In this document: piece by piece, positions 21,451-32,995 of the stretch
Layout: every line of letters starts with the position of its first letter
How positions within the stretch are numbered: position 1 is the stretch's first letter
From: Cornus controversa
Taxonomy: Eukaryota > Streptophyta > Magnoliopsida > Cornales > Cornaceae
DNA: 64,000 nucleotides
Reading direction: 5' to 3'
Assembly: GCA_026545225.1 (NCBI GenBank)
Contig: CM048845.1
Coordinates: 59,586,033-59,650,032 of the forward strand
The notes under the pieces: generated by a model
Database searches by the model: none
Told to the model about the DNA's origin: nothing
What the model saw: the letters and a program-made list of their open reading frames with translations, nothing else
Position numbers and translations under genes: made by a program

Positions 21451-22336
21451 TGATAAGCGTTGAATGTTATACATTCATGCACCTTTACTTACATATTTTA
21501 ATTCCATAGTTGCACATATTGTATAGTTTTTATGCTTTCAATGATTTTAGGTTCAAAGTCATAATTCGGTGTAATTCGACTCCTTTATTAATTCAAAAAT
21601 GCATCCCTATATCTGATCATACTTCATAGAAGGTTTATATCAAGGAATAGAAAATGGTGTGTCAAGACCGAAGTCAGGAAGCAGAAGAATTGAGGAATTG
21701 CAGAGCAAGGAAGTTCAATGCGTCGAAATGTAAGCTTCGATGCATTAAAAATTCCATCAGAAGGTATTATTTTGAAGATATTTTCTCCACTTGGCCACTT
21801 GTTTAGATTCCTCTAGAAGGAGATTTGCATAAATTTTCTTTGATATTTTGAGCCTCAACTTAGAGATATATTGAAGAAATATATAACAGATATATATATC
21901 ACAATTCTTGTAATAGAGAGCATATATTTGAATTCTAGTGAGAGAAAATGAAGTTCTAGATTGGGAAAGCTTCAAAGAGGGCTTTTTAAGGCCTTGAAAA
22001 TTTTTTTGAGCATGGATTCATCTCTGTCTATGGAGTGCTTCCAGCCCACCAAGATCAACTAATCCTTCTCTAAGGTTTTGACGAACACTAGTCTTGTAAA
22101 GATGTTCTAATTTTAGTGAATTGGGGTTTTTTGTGTATTGTTGTGTATATGTACCTTGCCTTTAGAATTATATCAATATAAGTTTACAAATTCTACATGT
22201 TCATGTGTTGGAATTTATCTTTCTTGTCTTAAAATGTTTAATTTTCTCACTTGATCTTCAAACACTTGAAGTTCCACAAGGACTACAACTGATGGCTTGG
22301 TACTAGTTTTCATTTTCACATGCATAGCTAGATTTG
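21451..22336 (+). mobile_element. 3' LTR of Athila B, truncated
   Basis: It starts TGATAAGCGTTGAATGTTATACATTC-like (first 20 bases shared with the LTR ends at 54064 and 62528). It is collinear with the inverse of 53170-54064, including the GGAGTGCTTCCAGCCCACC segment at about 22030-22055. The copy stops at 22336, where an antisense LTR end (TGTCACGCCC) begins. About 500 bp of LTR are therefore missing. Word patch at 21716-21750; TA-rich segment near 21870-21900 may be the TATA region. Confidence 0.85.
21716..21750. repeat. palindromic word pair in Athila B 3' LTR
   Basis: CAATGCGTCGAAATG and AAGCTTCGATGCATTAAAA form an inverted pair around TTCGATGCATT. The same core is repeated in the element's pol-env intergenic region. 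Confidence 0.7.
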
Positions 22337-22468
22337 TGTCACGCCCTAAAATTCGGACCACTGGGACTCCCCCGGATAGACCCGAATCCCGAGGGTGAAC
22401 CCGTGCACTCAACCCCGTGAACGATCTTAACAACACTCATGTGATAGTATCAAGCTTTGATACCATAT
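22337..22468 (-). mobile_element. second LTR end plus PBS of antisense Tekay-like element (recombinant stub)
   Basis: On the minus strand, the LTR ending at 22469 is followed by TGGTATCAAAGCTTGATA (about 22466-22449), an initiator-Met-type PBS. After only some 50 bp a sequence follows that matches the end of the Tekay A 5' LTR and terminates ...TTTTAGGGCGTGACA at 22337. Practically all internal sequence is missing, leaving two LTR ends of different subtype about 130 bp apart. Confidence 0.65.
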
Positions 22469-22769
22469 TGTCACGCCCCGATTCCTAACTCCCAAAAAAT
22501 CAAGGGTGAACCGGTCCATTAAGCCCTAATGGACCATCTTAACATTTCATTACCACGGAAGCCTAGTCACCCACTTGTAACTACCTATGCACAAGTCAAC
22601 ATCAACTAACCTTAATGGCCTCAACCATACAACCATTCAATTGGTTCTATCCCACAAAAATGAATACATAAATCCTTGTGAGTTTGTAATCAATATCTGA
22701 AAATGCAACAATTGGAAAGAGGGTTTAAAAATACACAAATTCAAAAAAATAATCATTGAATAGTGCATA

Positions 22770-22855
22770 CTGTAAAAGGGGGATCTATCGCCCAAGGTCG
22801 ACCGAGGCTAGTTTCTGGCCTTTTACAGGGGTGATCGATCGCCATTAATCCCAGG
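22770..22855. repeat. word patch, GGCGATCGATCGCC variant (weak)
   Basis: GATCTATCGCCC, AGGTCGACC and GTGATCGATCGCC occur within 75 bp, 300-385 bp from the LTR end at 22469. The position corresponds to the patches in the related LTRs at 9389 and 25764. Fewer and less perfect units. Confidence 0.5.
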
Positions 22856-23541
22856 CGAAATTTTGCAATACTAACTTAGCCAAAACTTCATGCCATCTTC
22901 AAATTCGAATATCTAACAATCTGTAAGTCCGTTTGACTTGAGATTTAGCATGGATCATCCTCAACATATCTAGTAACAAACCCTATTGGAATCATCTAAA
23001 AATACCAACCAAAACCCAGGTTATACTCAAATCAATGGGTATGGGTTAGATTTAAACACTTGCACTAAAACATGCATATCTTCCTCAATTTATGTCCAAA
23101 TAAGGCCCATGACCTATCAAATTGAAGCTAACACAATCTTCCTTCTATACATGTAAATTCTATTCATGTCATGAACTCAAAATGGACACTTTTGGGTGCG
23201 TGTCCCCCCAATGTCTACTCTAATGCCTTAATGGCCATCAAATATAATCACCAAACATGTATTTCACATTTAAAATGTAATTTCATCCATTTTTCTTACC
23301 ATCTTCATTCAACATTTCATGCATACATAATTTTATAATCCATTAAATCATAATTATCCATACAAGGAGTCATAACTCAAGAGGAAAATGTTCCTATGGT
23401 ACCATACATCTCCAATACATACACTTTTCTCAAAAGGTACAAATCATTCATATGGTTTTCCAAGTTTATAGTCAATACAAGAATTTGTGCATAAGGTTCA
23501 AAGTGCAACAAATTCTACCAGGACTACAACTAGATCATTAC

Positions 23542-26389
23542 TGTAGAGACCGTGCCCAATTTTGGCCGGTTTTTCAATTTTTGTCATTTATTGCTTTAAA
23601 TGCATTTTAAATGATATTTAACATGTTTTGGATGCGGGGAACATGTTTAGAAGGTTAGAATATGGTTTTGAGAAGTTTTGGCAACTTTTGAGAAAGTTTG
23701 ACTTTTTGGTCAACGGGGGCCCGGGATTAGGTTAAGTGGGTCCGGGAATTTTGAGAAAATTTTGAGAAATTTTATTTTTGACTATGGATTAAACAAAATA
23801 TTTAGAGTGTTAAGGAAGTGATTTCGAGTCCAACAGAGTTTTCGGGAATTAATTCCGAGCTCGGGAAGGTACATTAAGTGGCTAGGGGTAAAATGGTCAT
23901 TTTGCACCCCTAGGGTTGAGATAAATATCAAAAAGGGTCTGAGACATTTCATTTTACAGATCCCTCTCTCTCTCTACGTATCCCACTTCATCTCTCTCCC
24001 TTATCTCTAGAGTTTGAGGGCCTTAAGGTGTGATTTGGAAGATCTTGGAGAAGGAAAGTGTGTAGGGGACATCAAGGGCATCGGTTTGAACCGATCAAAG
24101 TCTTCATTTCGTGAAGTTGAGAAAGCTGGGATTTCTCAAAGTTGGATTCAAAGCTTGGGAATTTGAGGTAGGGGTGCTAGACTCATCTTTACTTTGATTC
24201 TATAGGTCACATACTTGTGACATGAAAGATAGATTGGGATTTCTTGAGTTTAGGGTTATGTATATGTGTATATATGTATACTAATGTGATTATGCATGTA
24301 TAAATGTCTAGCATGTGGGTTAGAACTTATATATGTTGTGTATGTGCAAATGAAACTATGAAAGTTCTTAATGAAAAATGTGATCATTTGGTGAAAACAT
24401 GAAAAATGTGATTTTTTATAGACTTGTGCATGAAAGATATAATTTTCTTTGTTAAATGCATAAGCATGACGATTTTCATGATATGAGTGTGATGACATTG
24501 TGACAATCTTGTGGGAAAGGAAAATGCATTGATTTGACAAAAATGCATTCATGGTGTGGAATAAGTGCATTGATGTGATTATGTGCACTATGTGAAAAGT
24601 GAGTTTTTGGGGCGTGACAACATTGAGAATTAAGGTGAGGGAATGGTCCCTAGGGTGAAAGACCCAAAACTTGGCCAAGAGGAGGTGCTCCCTTCGGATT
24701 AGTAACCCGATAAAGCACAAGCAGAGTTTGGGTGCCGAAGAGACCCTTACTATGGATGGAGTGATAAGCTAGTCCCCATTGAAGTGATTTCCGGATTTAT
24801 GTGGCGTGAGTTATATATATATATATTGTGGCTTGCTCAATTGGATATATATATATATGTAGGTAAATGCATTGAGATTTGAAGCATCACGCATGATTTG
24901 AAAAACGTGTTTGTTTATGGGTTAAAAGCATGTATACTTTTCATGTAGACATGTAGAGATTTCATATGCATCCATGCATGGCCGCCTGAGTTAGAGTGGG
25001 GTTGGGTGGATCATTCCTACTGAGCCGCAGTGTTGCTCACCCCATATTTATATAAACATTTTCAGATAAGGCGCCAATGGAAGACGAAGCATGATTAGCT
25101 CTATGGATATGTTGAGCTTATTTTTGGACTTTTGCTCTTTTGAGATGTAGATAAATGTCCATGCCGGCTTGTGGCATGTAGACAATGGTTGTGGGGTTGC
25201 CTTTACATTTGTACCTTCTTATGTATGTGAAATCCAAATGTAAGTGCCACACTTGTAGGAAAAGCAATTTTTGAGAAATGTATGTATAATGGCTTCCTTC
25301 ATTTGAGACTTGTAGAATGTATGCAAAAAGGGCCATTTGAATTCTTATGTGTATGGTTCCATGGATTATGTATGGATGTGGAATTTAAATGCATGAATGC
25401 ATTCTTTTGTCTCTTGTATTTTAATTTCGTGGATATGAATGTTTAGAGTTGTGGATTTACGTTGGAATCATGGTTGTAGGATCTCAATGTATAAGTTAGA
25501 TTGTATGGTTGGGTTAATGAAGATCACCTTTGGAAAAAAAATGAGGATGGTTTGGTTCACTTGAATTTTATGTGCATTGTGAACTTTGGATGAATTTTCT
25601 ATGATTATACAAGATTGAGATTCAAATGTGTAGGTTGATGTGTGAGTACGATATTATATCAATGGTAGATGATTTATATGAGTTATGAATGATCTAAGGT
25701 GGTTTGGTTGAGATTTGGGTTCAAATTGATCTTATATAGGTGTCTGGGAGAAACTGGGCAGTACATTTCGATTAATCGAAATGCCCATTTCGATTAATCG
25801 AGATGCCCATCTCGATTGATCGAAATGGTTGCGAGTTTTTATGGATTTTTAAGCTTTATTTCGATCAATCGAAGTCCCAACTTCGATTAATCGAAATATT
25901 GCAGGTCCAAAGTACCGAGAGGCTGTTTTCTTCGATTGATGGGGTCAAAATCTCGATTAATCGAGATGGATTTCGATTGATCGAAATCCAATTTCGATTG
26001 ATCGAAATTACTATTCACAACAAGGTTCAAAATTTGTCCGAACTTCGTTTCGATGTAATTTCTTCGTTTTAAATCGGAATTGAGTGTGGTTTTTTTTGAA
26101 CTTGAGTATTTTTGAAAGCTCTATCCAATGGTATAGGTTTCATAATCAAATTCCATCTGTGTAAAAAGTTGAGGTCCAGAACTTAGTGGTTTATATGTAT
26201 AGAACCAAAGGTGAAAATCATGTGCAAGGGCCTTTGATGATCTAATGCCACTTGAAGGGTGTGCATATAGAATGCTTCCGCAATAGAAATGATTATAATG
26301 AGATTAATTTATGAGGACTTGAGGTGAAATTACAGATTCACCCCCGTTCCCTTTGCTCCTAACCGGGTGTCGAAAACCGGGGCGTGACA
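23542..26389 (+). mobile_element. Tekay/Del-type solo LTR, 2848 bp, TSD ATTAC
   Basis: It starts TGTAGAGACCGTGCCC and ends AACCGGGGCGTGACA. ATTAC at 23537-23541 and 26390-26394 is a perfect 5-bp target duplication, so the element is a solo LTR produced by recombination between two LTRs. A CT-rich leader (23953-24000) follows a TATA-like GATAAATATC near 23921. No ORF in it shows protein features. Palindromic word patch 25764-26009. Confidence 0.93.
25764..26009. repeat. palindromic word patch, nine units of the CGATTAATCG type
   Basis: Units include CATTTCGATTAATCGAAATG (25764-25783, perfect 20-bp inverted repeat), its near copies at 25786-25805 and 25808-25827, and others at about 25857, 25879, 25928, 25949, 25969 and 25990. 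Arms vary together (ATTTCGAT with ATCGAAAT, ATCTCGAT with ATCGAGAT) and centres are TA, TG or CA. The unit type is shared with the unrelated Athila-type LTR at 1460-1582. Confidence 0.95.
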
Positions 26390-27499
26390 ATTACTATGCC
26401 ACAAGCCGGCACAGATAGCCAAATATACAAATATCCAAAAGATCATCATACTCTAATTGAGTTCCCAAAACGCCCATAAGAACTATGAAGTCCCTATCAT
26501 CATCCTTGATGCATAACCTGAAAAATGTTGGGGGGGGAGCAGGGTGAGCACCACAACGGCTCAGTAGAGATTCCCCAACCCTACCTAAGCGCCAACCCGA
26601 CGCCGAACTACATGAATGCTAGTCATAGCATCCCTATCGGCTACATGACATATGCTAGATCATTTAGACATACATTGTATATTCAACACGTGAGCAACAT
26701 TGTCAAATGAATGTGTTCAAGCAATGCATGTTTACCTCGACAACCTAGACCACACACACACAAGTGGTTTATGATTTGTCAAAACTCCAACAAAAGAGAC
26801 ATGGGTGGGTATACTCCAAAGCCCCATGTCAAATTTTCAATGAAAAACCCTATTTGGGGCATTTTATCAAACACCATGTATGCAACATGTTTATGGATGA
26901 TGTCAACACCACAATCATCACCAAATAATGAAATTTAGCATACATTTACAATGCTTTACACTTTGGCATCAAATTACATGCCCAAGAAACACCAAATCAT
27001 GTTTTTCACATAGCATTTACCACAAAGCTTCATACATATCATACATATATCATCTCTATAACATGCAATACACATAAATCACCTCTTTATCATGCAATCA
27101 TATAACAAATGCAACAAGGAGAGGGAACCCAACCTCCTAACTTTACCTAGCATGTTAACCTCCCAAGAAACCCACAATTCAACCTATAGAATTGACACTT
27201 AGGGAGGAAGAGATACCCCTAACTCAAAATCCAAGCTTGGTTGTTGAAGACCCAATTTTCCCCAAGCTTCAAACTCCTCCAATGACAACTTTCCATAAAT
27301 CAAATCGAAGAAGAGAGTGAGGGGAGCAACTTTAATTCTTAGCTCCACTCTCAAATCCCACTTCTAGACCCTCAAATTGAAGAGAGAATGAGAGAAGAGC
27401 TGTTTTGTAGAGAGAGAGAGAAATCCGGCCAAGAGAGAGAGAGAGCCCCAAAAATCTAAATTTTTTCTCTCTTTTTTCATATATATAGAGTGTAGAGTT

Positions 27500-28690
27500 C
27501 GTAGAGTATGGTAGCCATATAACCTTACCAGACTTTAGGGTAAGGACTTAATACCTTTTAATTATATCTATGATGTGAATTATTTTGGGATGTTATTCTA
27601 AAGTATTTTACCTTTATTACTTTAGGTTAATGGGTCCTTGAGTTATAGGATTTCCATGTTGTGTTGTTCAGCACTTATTATTATTTATTATCTTATTTAG
27701 AATTTCCTTTCGGCATTTCTTATTCTACTTATTTTGTCCTTGTATTTTTTGCTTGTATGCTATCAATGTGTGGGTATTCCTTATGCTTTGTGTGTAAGAC
27801 TGGCCGACTCAAGCGTGAAAATATTGGGAGTATTTCACCGTTCATCCAGGAGTGAGAAATGCTATAGGTGGAAACTCCCAGCAGCCTGAGACAAAGAAAA
27901 ACCATTCTTTCCACCCTTTAATGCACGTTCCATTATCAATGATCATGAGGGCTTTTGATGAGTTTTTGCCACTCGGGCGATTATGAAAGTGGTGTTAGTC
28001 AGCATTCTTTGCGATAGTGTAACAGGAGAGGAACTGATTCGCAGAAAGTGATCTGTTTCCACAGATTTCCACATAACTATGAAGTATCTGCTAAGAATTT
28101 GGGGTAATTTGAGAAGGACAAAGGTTGATGGCCTGAAGTAAGTCATTAATGAACTCCAAAATTGAAAATCATAAGCCACATGTGAATGCATTCTCATAGA
28201 AGCATGATTCTCGATCGATAATGGAATACGCTCTTTCTGCACTGGTGGGCATTCAAGTATAAACTTCATCGGGAAAAGAGTAATGGGTGGCAAGCTGTGC
28301 CACTTCCAAGGGAGTCAGTGGAGACTCCAAATCTTGGCACTCTTAGTAAACCTCCATATACGAGTAGATAAATTCAATACTCTCTTGAATGTGGGACTGG
28401 GGTGCAAAGCTTATAGAAGTTATGATGGAGAAGGTAGTAGCTACGTGAGAGAGAGGAAGTGATGGAGTCTTGTGGTTACATGAGATCGTATATAAGCAAT
28501 GAAAGTGAAAATGTTTATATAAGGCTTGTATATAACGTCTACTTTGCAACATCCATATTCCAACATTCATATTACAATGTCTATATTATAACATCCATGT
28601 TCTAATGTTTGTATTCCAACATCTATAATGCAGCCAAACAAAAATTCCATGCAATTACCAAGCATAGTGAGGGCGTAGCCAAGTAATTAT
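27500..28690. other. unassigned AT-rich stretch
   Basis: No recognisable domain, LTR terminus or target duplication was found. A 116-residue minus-strand frame at 27943-28293 has no motif I can name. Repeated short TATT/CAACATCCAT strings occur at 28545-28625. It may be decayed retrotransposon sequence associated with the array that follows. Confidence 0.4.
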
Positions 28691-29075
28691 CGAGTGCCAA
28701 GCTCAAACTACAAGCCCCTAAGGAGGTCTGCCGGTCAATCACTAGGCACCAAGGGCTCAATCAGTCAGCTACTGGGCACCAAGGGCCCTACAAGTCAACT
28801 GCCAGCCTCCTTGGAGGCCAGCCGGACAAATGCCGGGGACCAAGGGCCTGGCCAGTCAGCTGCTGGCCCCAAAGAGGCTGGCCAGTCAACTGTCGACCCC
28901 CAAGGAGGCCGACGAAACAAATGCTAAGTACCAAGGGCCTGACAAGTCAACTGCCAGCCCCCAAAGAGGTCAGCCTAACAAATGCCAAGCACCAATGTCC
29001 CGACTGGCCCTCAAGGAAACCAGTCGACCAAAAATCCATCCCAAGGAGGCCAGCTGATTATTACTATAGGTCTGA
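28690..29075. repeat. GC-richer tandem array, ~30-bp monomers
   Basis: Degenerate head-to-tail units such as CCAAGGGCCTGGCCAGTCA and CCCCAAAGAGGCTGGCCAGTC repeat about every 30 bp, with higher-order spacing of 61 and 91 bp between AAATGC-starting copies. The composition differs sharply from the AT-rich surroundings. The 61-77 residue plus-strand frames here only translate the repeat. It resembles the tandem 3' regions of the two Tat elements and may be the remnant of a third. Confidence 0.75.
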
Positions 29076-29574
29076 CCCATTGCGGAGCCTGACAGGTTCT
29101 AGCTAGGCAAAAGTCAAAGGTCAAGTTTTCACGAATTTTGGTGTTAATATCCATCTAATTTTGAATCAGGGTTACAATTTACATACCTTCTAACCCTAGT
29201 ATGTAAAATAAATCCTCAATATATACATACCATACCTTTTTATATATCAAGATAATATTGTTCTTATGTCTCATGTTGTTCTCTTGTTGTCTACTACATT
29301 CACTGAACAACACTTAATCTTTTATTTTTGTTGGTATTGAAACTCAAATAAAATATATTGTTGTTATTTGGTGCATGTTTTTAGAGCAAACATATATGTA
29401 GAGGTCAAGGCTTTAGATTAAGATATAAAGCCCATGTAGGTCACTAGATTACCTTAGGTTCCTTTATTCTATTGATTCATTTATACTTAGCTGCAAGTAA
29501 ACTTCAGAATATGACACATCAGTTGTTGATTTTTTAACTTGATTATGATTATAATATTTTTTATGAGTAATTAC
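29076..29574. other. unassigned AT-rich spacer
   Basis: No coding or repeat structure beyond short AT runs was recognised. The sequence ends where an antisense LTR terminus (TATCACGCCCC) begins. Confidence 0.4.
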
Positions 29575-31880
29575 TATCACGCCCCAACTTTCGACACCCG
29601 ATTAGGAGTGAAGGAAGTGGGGTGTGAACTGGTGAAATCAAACATCAAAGCCTTGGTCACCGGAGATTCCATCACCGTGTCGAGGTCTAAACTCTCAAGT
29701 CAATGTGGAAGCATAGTATATGTATATTCTAAATCATCAATTTATGTCTCAACACTCTCATAATCCTTATACAAGTTTTTGCACAATGTATAAACTCTAA
29801 CTCACATTTCTAATATCCATGGACCCATATAAATACAAGTTACATAAATGTAATTGTAATCTCATATCAATATAATTCACATGCCACATGTCGGCATGGA
29901 TAGCCAAATATACAATTCATAACACTATATCCAAAAAGAAATTCTAAAGTATTCTTTCAATCACTCTCACACTCTAAGCCTCATCCTCCGGTGATGCTTT
30001 ATCTGAAAAAGAGTTTGTAAATAAGGGGTGAGCTTATCCTCTCTCGCTCAGTAGGAATGATCAACCCAACCCTACTCAAACTCAGGCAGCCATGTATGGA
30101 TACATATGAAATCACTACATTTCTGCATGACAGTTATCCATACTTTTTACCCATAAACAATCATGTTTTTCTAAAACATATGTGATGCTTCATATTTCAA
30201 TGCATATACATTTATATATCAAATTGGATAAGTCACATTTAAAATATATAACTCACACCATATAAATCCGAAAATCAATTCAAAGGGGCGCTCAAATCAA
30301 ATCAAATCAATAGTAAGGGTCCCATTGGCACCCAAAATCCGATTACGCTTCTCGGTTTACTATTTCGACAGATGCGACACTCGCTTGGCCAAGTTTTGTG
30401 TCTATCACCCTAGGGATCCATGCCCTTATCTTAATTCTTACACTCCTGTCCCAAAACTCGTCACATAGTGCATGTTATCAAATAATACACATATACCACA
30501 CAATAAAATGCATTTTTATCAAATCAATGCATTTTTTTTCTCAAATCAAACATATCACAATGTTATTTCACTCACCTCATGAAAATCATCTATGCAATTT
30601 TCAAGAAAATCATATCTTTCATGCACAGCTCCACATTGAAAATTATATTTTCATATTTTCATCAAATGAACACAATTTTAACAAAAGCATTCGTAATCTC
30701 AATTTCACATGTGCATCATATATAAGTCCTAACTAACATATTAGACATATACATATGCATAAATCATATTACGGTATATATATATATAAATACACAAAAC
30801 CCTAAACTCAAGGAATCACAATCCTATCTTTCATGTCACAGATAAGAGACCTATAGAATTAAAGTAAATATGAGTCTAGCACCCATACCTCGATTTGGAG
30901 TGAGATCTCTAATTCCGAGAAAGTTGAAAAGATCGTCTTCCACTGTTTTGTCAGAATTATTTTAGATGGCTACACGTATCCAAGGTCTATGGAAAGTCTA
31001 CATTTTAATCCAATTCTCAAGCCTAACCCATCTTCAAGTCAATTGAACCAGTCCATAACTTTAAATCAATTACTGTCAAGGCACAATTCAAATTTCTAAG
31101 CGCCAAGCACAACTTATACCCATTTCCTTGTTTTTGGACTTATCCATTTTATTGACCCAATTGATTTTCATCCCCAACAATAAACCAAATCTAAATGGTA
31201 GCCCATCATTCTCTACTAACCCAATTCAGCCCATGCAAGCCCAATTACAGCCCAATTTTCTATGTATCAATTCAAACCCGAAATCAATGAGCCCAATCCA
31301 AGTATGATAAATTTGAACTCACAATTATGTCAATTTGTAGCCCAAATGATACACAGAATAAACCAACCCATGTTCATATGCTAGACAACCCAATTTTTCT
31401 ATGGCAGCCCATTCACCAAATGAAGACCCACTTCACAACTCATCATCACCATATATACATATAAATATCTATATCTATATTACATTTAAGGTTTGTGTTT
31501 GAATCTCCCACTGAAAAAAAATCATCATCTAATGGCCAAATATGCTTAAAAAACTCATCTGCCGGTTCAAAATATCTATACCTATCTACGGTCTAAAATT
31601 ACTCTCTCTATCTTCAATCAACGGTCATGATTCACTCCCACCTAAATTCAAATTTAAACATTCACCTACTTTCCCATTAAAATAACATTCACATCAATCT
31701 ATTTCAAATATAAAAATCTTCAAATAAAAAATATCATTATATCTATATATATAATGATATATATAGATAAAATATCACTTCATCACTCTACACTTCCACC
31801 TTCTCGCTCATCAGACCAAAACACCATCACTCTCTCCCTCTCCCTCTCCCTCTCTCTCTCCATCACCTCCTTCAAACACA
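29575..31880 (-). mobile_element. antisense LTR (family of 40685-43892), start side missing
   Basis: The left end is the inverted LTR terminus TATCACGCCCC. It is collinear with 40685 onward, for example TCATCCTCCGGTGATGCTTT at 29985-30004 and 41047-41066, followed in both by GAGTTTGTAAATAAGGGG. No inverted LTR start (CCTTACA) is found before the GRP2/CSP sequence at about 31905, so the promoter-side ~500 bp are missing. No coding sequence. Confidence 0.7.
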
Positions 31881-31904
31881 GGTCCGGTAGATCCAAAGCC
31901 AAAG

Positions 31905-32294
31905 CCAACTTGAACGGCTAGATCCGGCTAAGCCAAATCCATTGATGTCACCAGTCTTAACGGAATTTTTGTTGATCAGACCAGGAAAGAGGGTTACGGT
32001 GGTGGAAGAGGGGGCCGTGGTGGTGGTACGGCTCCAGGGGTGGGGGCGGTGGGTATGGGTTTAACGGCGGATAAAGAGGCAGTAGATGAGATGGCGACAG
32101 CAGTGGCGACAATGGCGACGGTGGGGCGTGTTATAACTGTGGAAGAACTACTCACTTGGCGAGGGATTGTGGCGGCGGTGGTGTTTGCTAGCCGGTTAAT
32201 CGTTGATGGAGATAGCTGGTCGTCGATGGCTTAGTCTGCAATTGGAGCTGGGTTTATTTGGTTTGCTGCCCAGCTACAGTGGACAGGAGGTATT
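31905..32294 (+). pseudogene. glycine-rich cold-shock/zinc-knuckle protein C-terminal fragment (GRP2/CSP type)
   Basis: The plus strand reads AKSIDVTSLNGIFVDQTRKE, then GYGGGRGGRGGG. After a one-base shift near 32028 it reads YGSRGGGGGYGFNGG, two stops, and GACYNCGRTTHLARDCGGGG ending at TAG 32189-32191. The CCHC motif (C-x2-C-x4-H-x4-C) at 32129-32170, the glycine-rich linker and the preceding DVTG-like end of a cold-shock domain match plant GRP2/CSP RNA chaperones. The cold-shock domain itself (KGFGFI, LFVH boxes) is absent upstream. In-frame stops plus the frameshift make it a pseudogene. Plant CSP genes are usually intronless, so retro-copying cannot be told from DNA capture. The sequence continues as apparent 3' UTR across the LTR at 32295-35412. 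Confidence 0.75.
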
Positions 32295-32995
32295 TGAAAT
32301 ACCCCCTAGAAAATTTCGCGCATGAGGTGGCCAGTCTCATACACAAAACCTGAGGAATATTAACCACTGATAGTAACAAGCATAGATGCAAAAGACAGAA
32401 ATAGAATAATTGCTAAAAGCTGAACAGAAATCCCATTGAATTGAAATAATTGATAAATAAATAATTAAATTCTGGTAATACAATTTGGAAGTTCCGTAAC
32501 CCAAGGACCCCTTAACCAGAAAGAATAAAAGTTTAACACTTAAATTGAAATCCAAAACCAAAACCTCTAAATGAGTTCATAGTTTTACTCCTGAAGAAAA
32601 AGTAGATTCCTACCCTGAGACTGGTGAGAGTAGATGTCTGTCACAGTCCAACCCTAGTACTCTATCCTCGTGGGGGAAACTGCTTAGGACCTGAAATATC
32701 AATAAAGTGGGTTAAACCCACGAGCAAGTTCTATCTACTACATCCCAATCAGAGAATCAATATACATACCCTCAATGTGAAGGACACAAGAGATAAATAT
32801 ACGTGCAACCCCTCAGATTATTCCTTATTCAGTTCATACTTTTAAATATACAAATCATCTCATATATTTCCTCAACAACCCTTACAATGTAAAAACGATC
32901 CCCTTCTTTACGTTCACAAATAAAGATACATATGTATGCATTTTATTAAATCTATGCAATCATGATATGTCCATTATAATGCATGAATACATTAA

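Larger units (their letters stand above)
16820..22336 (+). mobile_element. Athila-lineage Ty3/gypsy element B, 5'-truncated
   Basis: The order is integrase (16824-17727), an intergenic stretch, an env-like ORF region (about 18180-19768), a long non-coding 3' region, a polypurine tract and the start of a 3' LTR (21451). Athila is the plant gypsy lineage that carries such an additional env-like frame. Gag, protease, RT and RNase H are missing because the left end is fused to truncated Tekay LTR sequence at about 16815-16820. The right end is cut at 22336 by another element. Confidence 0.85.
22469..27500 (-). mobile_element. antisense Tekay-like LTR, split by the 23542-26389 solo LTR
   Basis: The left end TGTCACGCCCCGATTCC is the inverted LTR terminus (...GGGGCGTGACA). 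After the nested solo LTR the sequence resumes at 26395 with ATGCCACAAGCCGG, which matches in inverse orientation the GCCGGCTTGTGGCATG segment of the solo LTR (25163-25182). This shows both LTRs are related but opposite. GA-tracts read as CT-rich leader on the minus strand near 27405-27440, next to a TATA-like TATATATG near 27480. The LTR start is not clear and the right border is approximate. Confidence 0.65.

Noticed and set aside
24256..24720. 154-residue minus-strand open frame
   Set aside because: Lies wholly inside the 23542-26389 solo LTR, antisense to it, with low-complexity histidine/phenylalanine-rich translation and no motif.
25764..26009. CRISPR-like array (short repeats in a cluster)
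   Set aside because: Units are palindromic, irregularly spaced and of varying sequence, without unique spacers of constant length, in a plant LTR.
32040..32234. 64-residue open frame MGAVGMGL... as an independent small gene
   Set aside because: It is the wrong frame of the GRP2/CSP fragment; the zinc knuckle lies in another frame ending at 32191.
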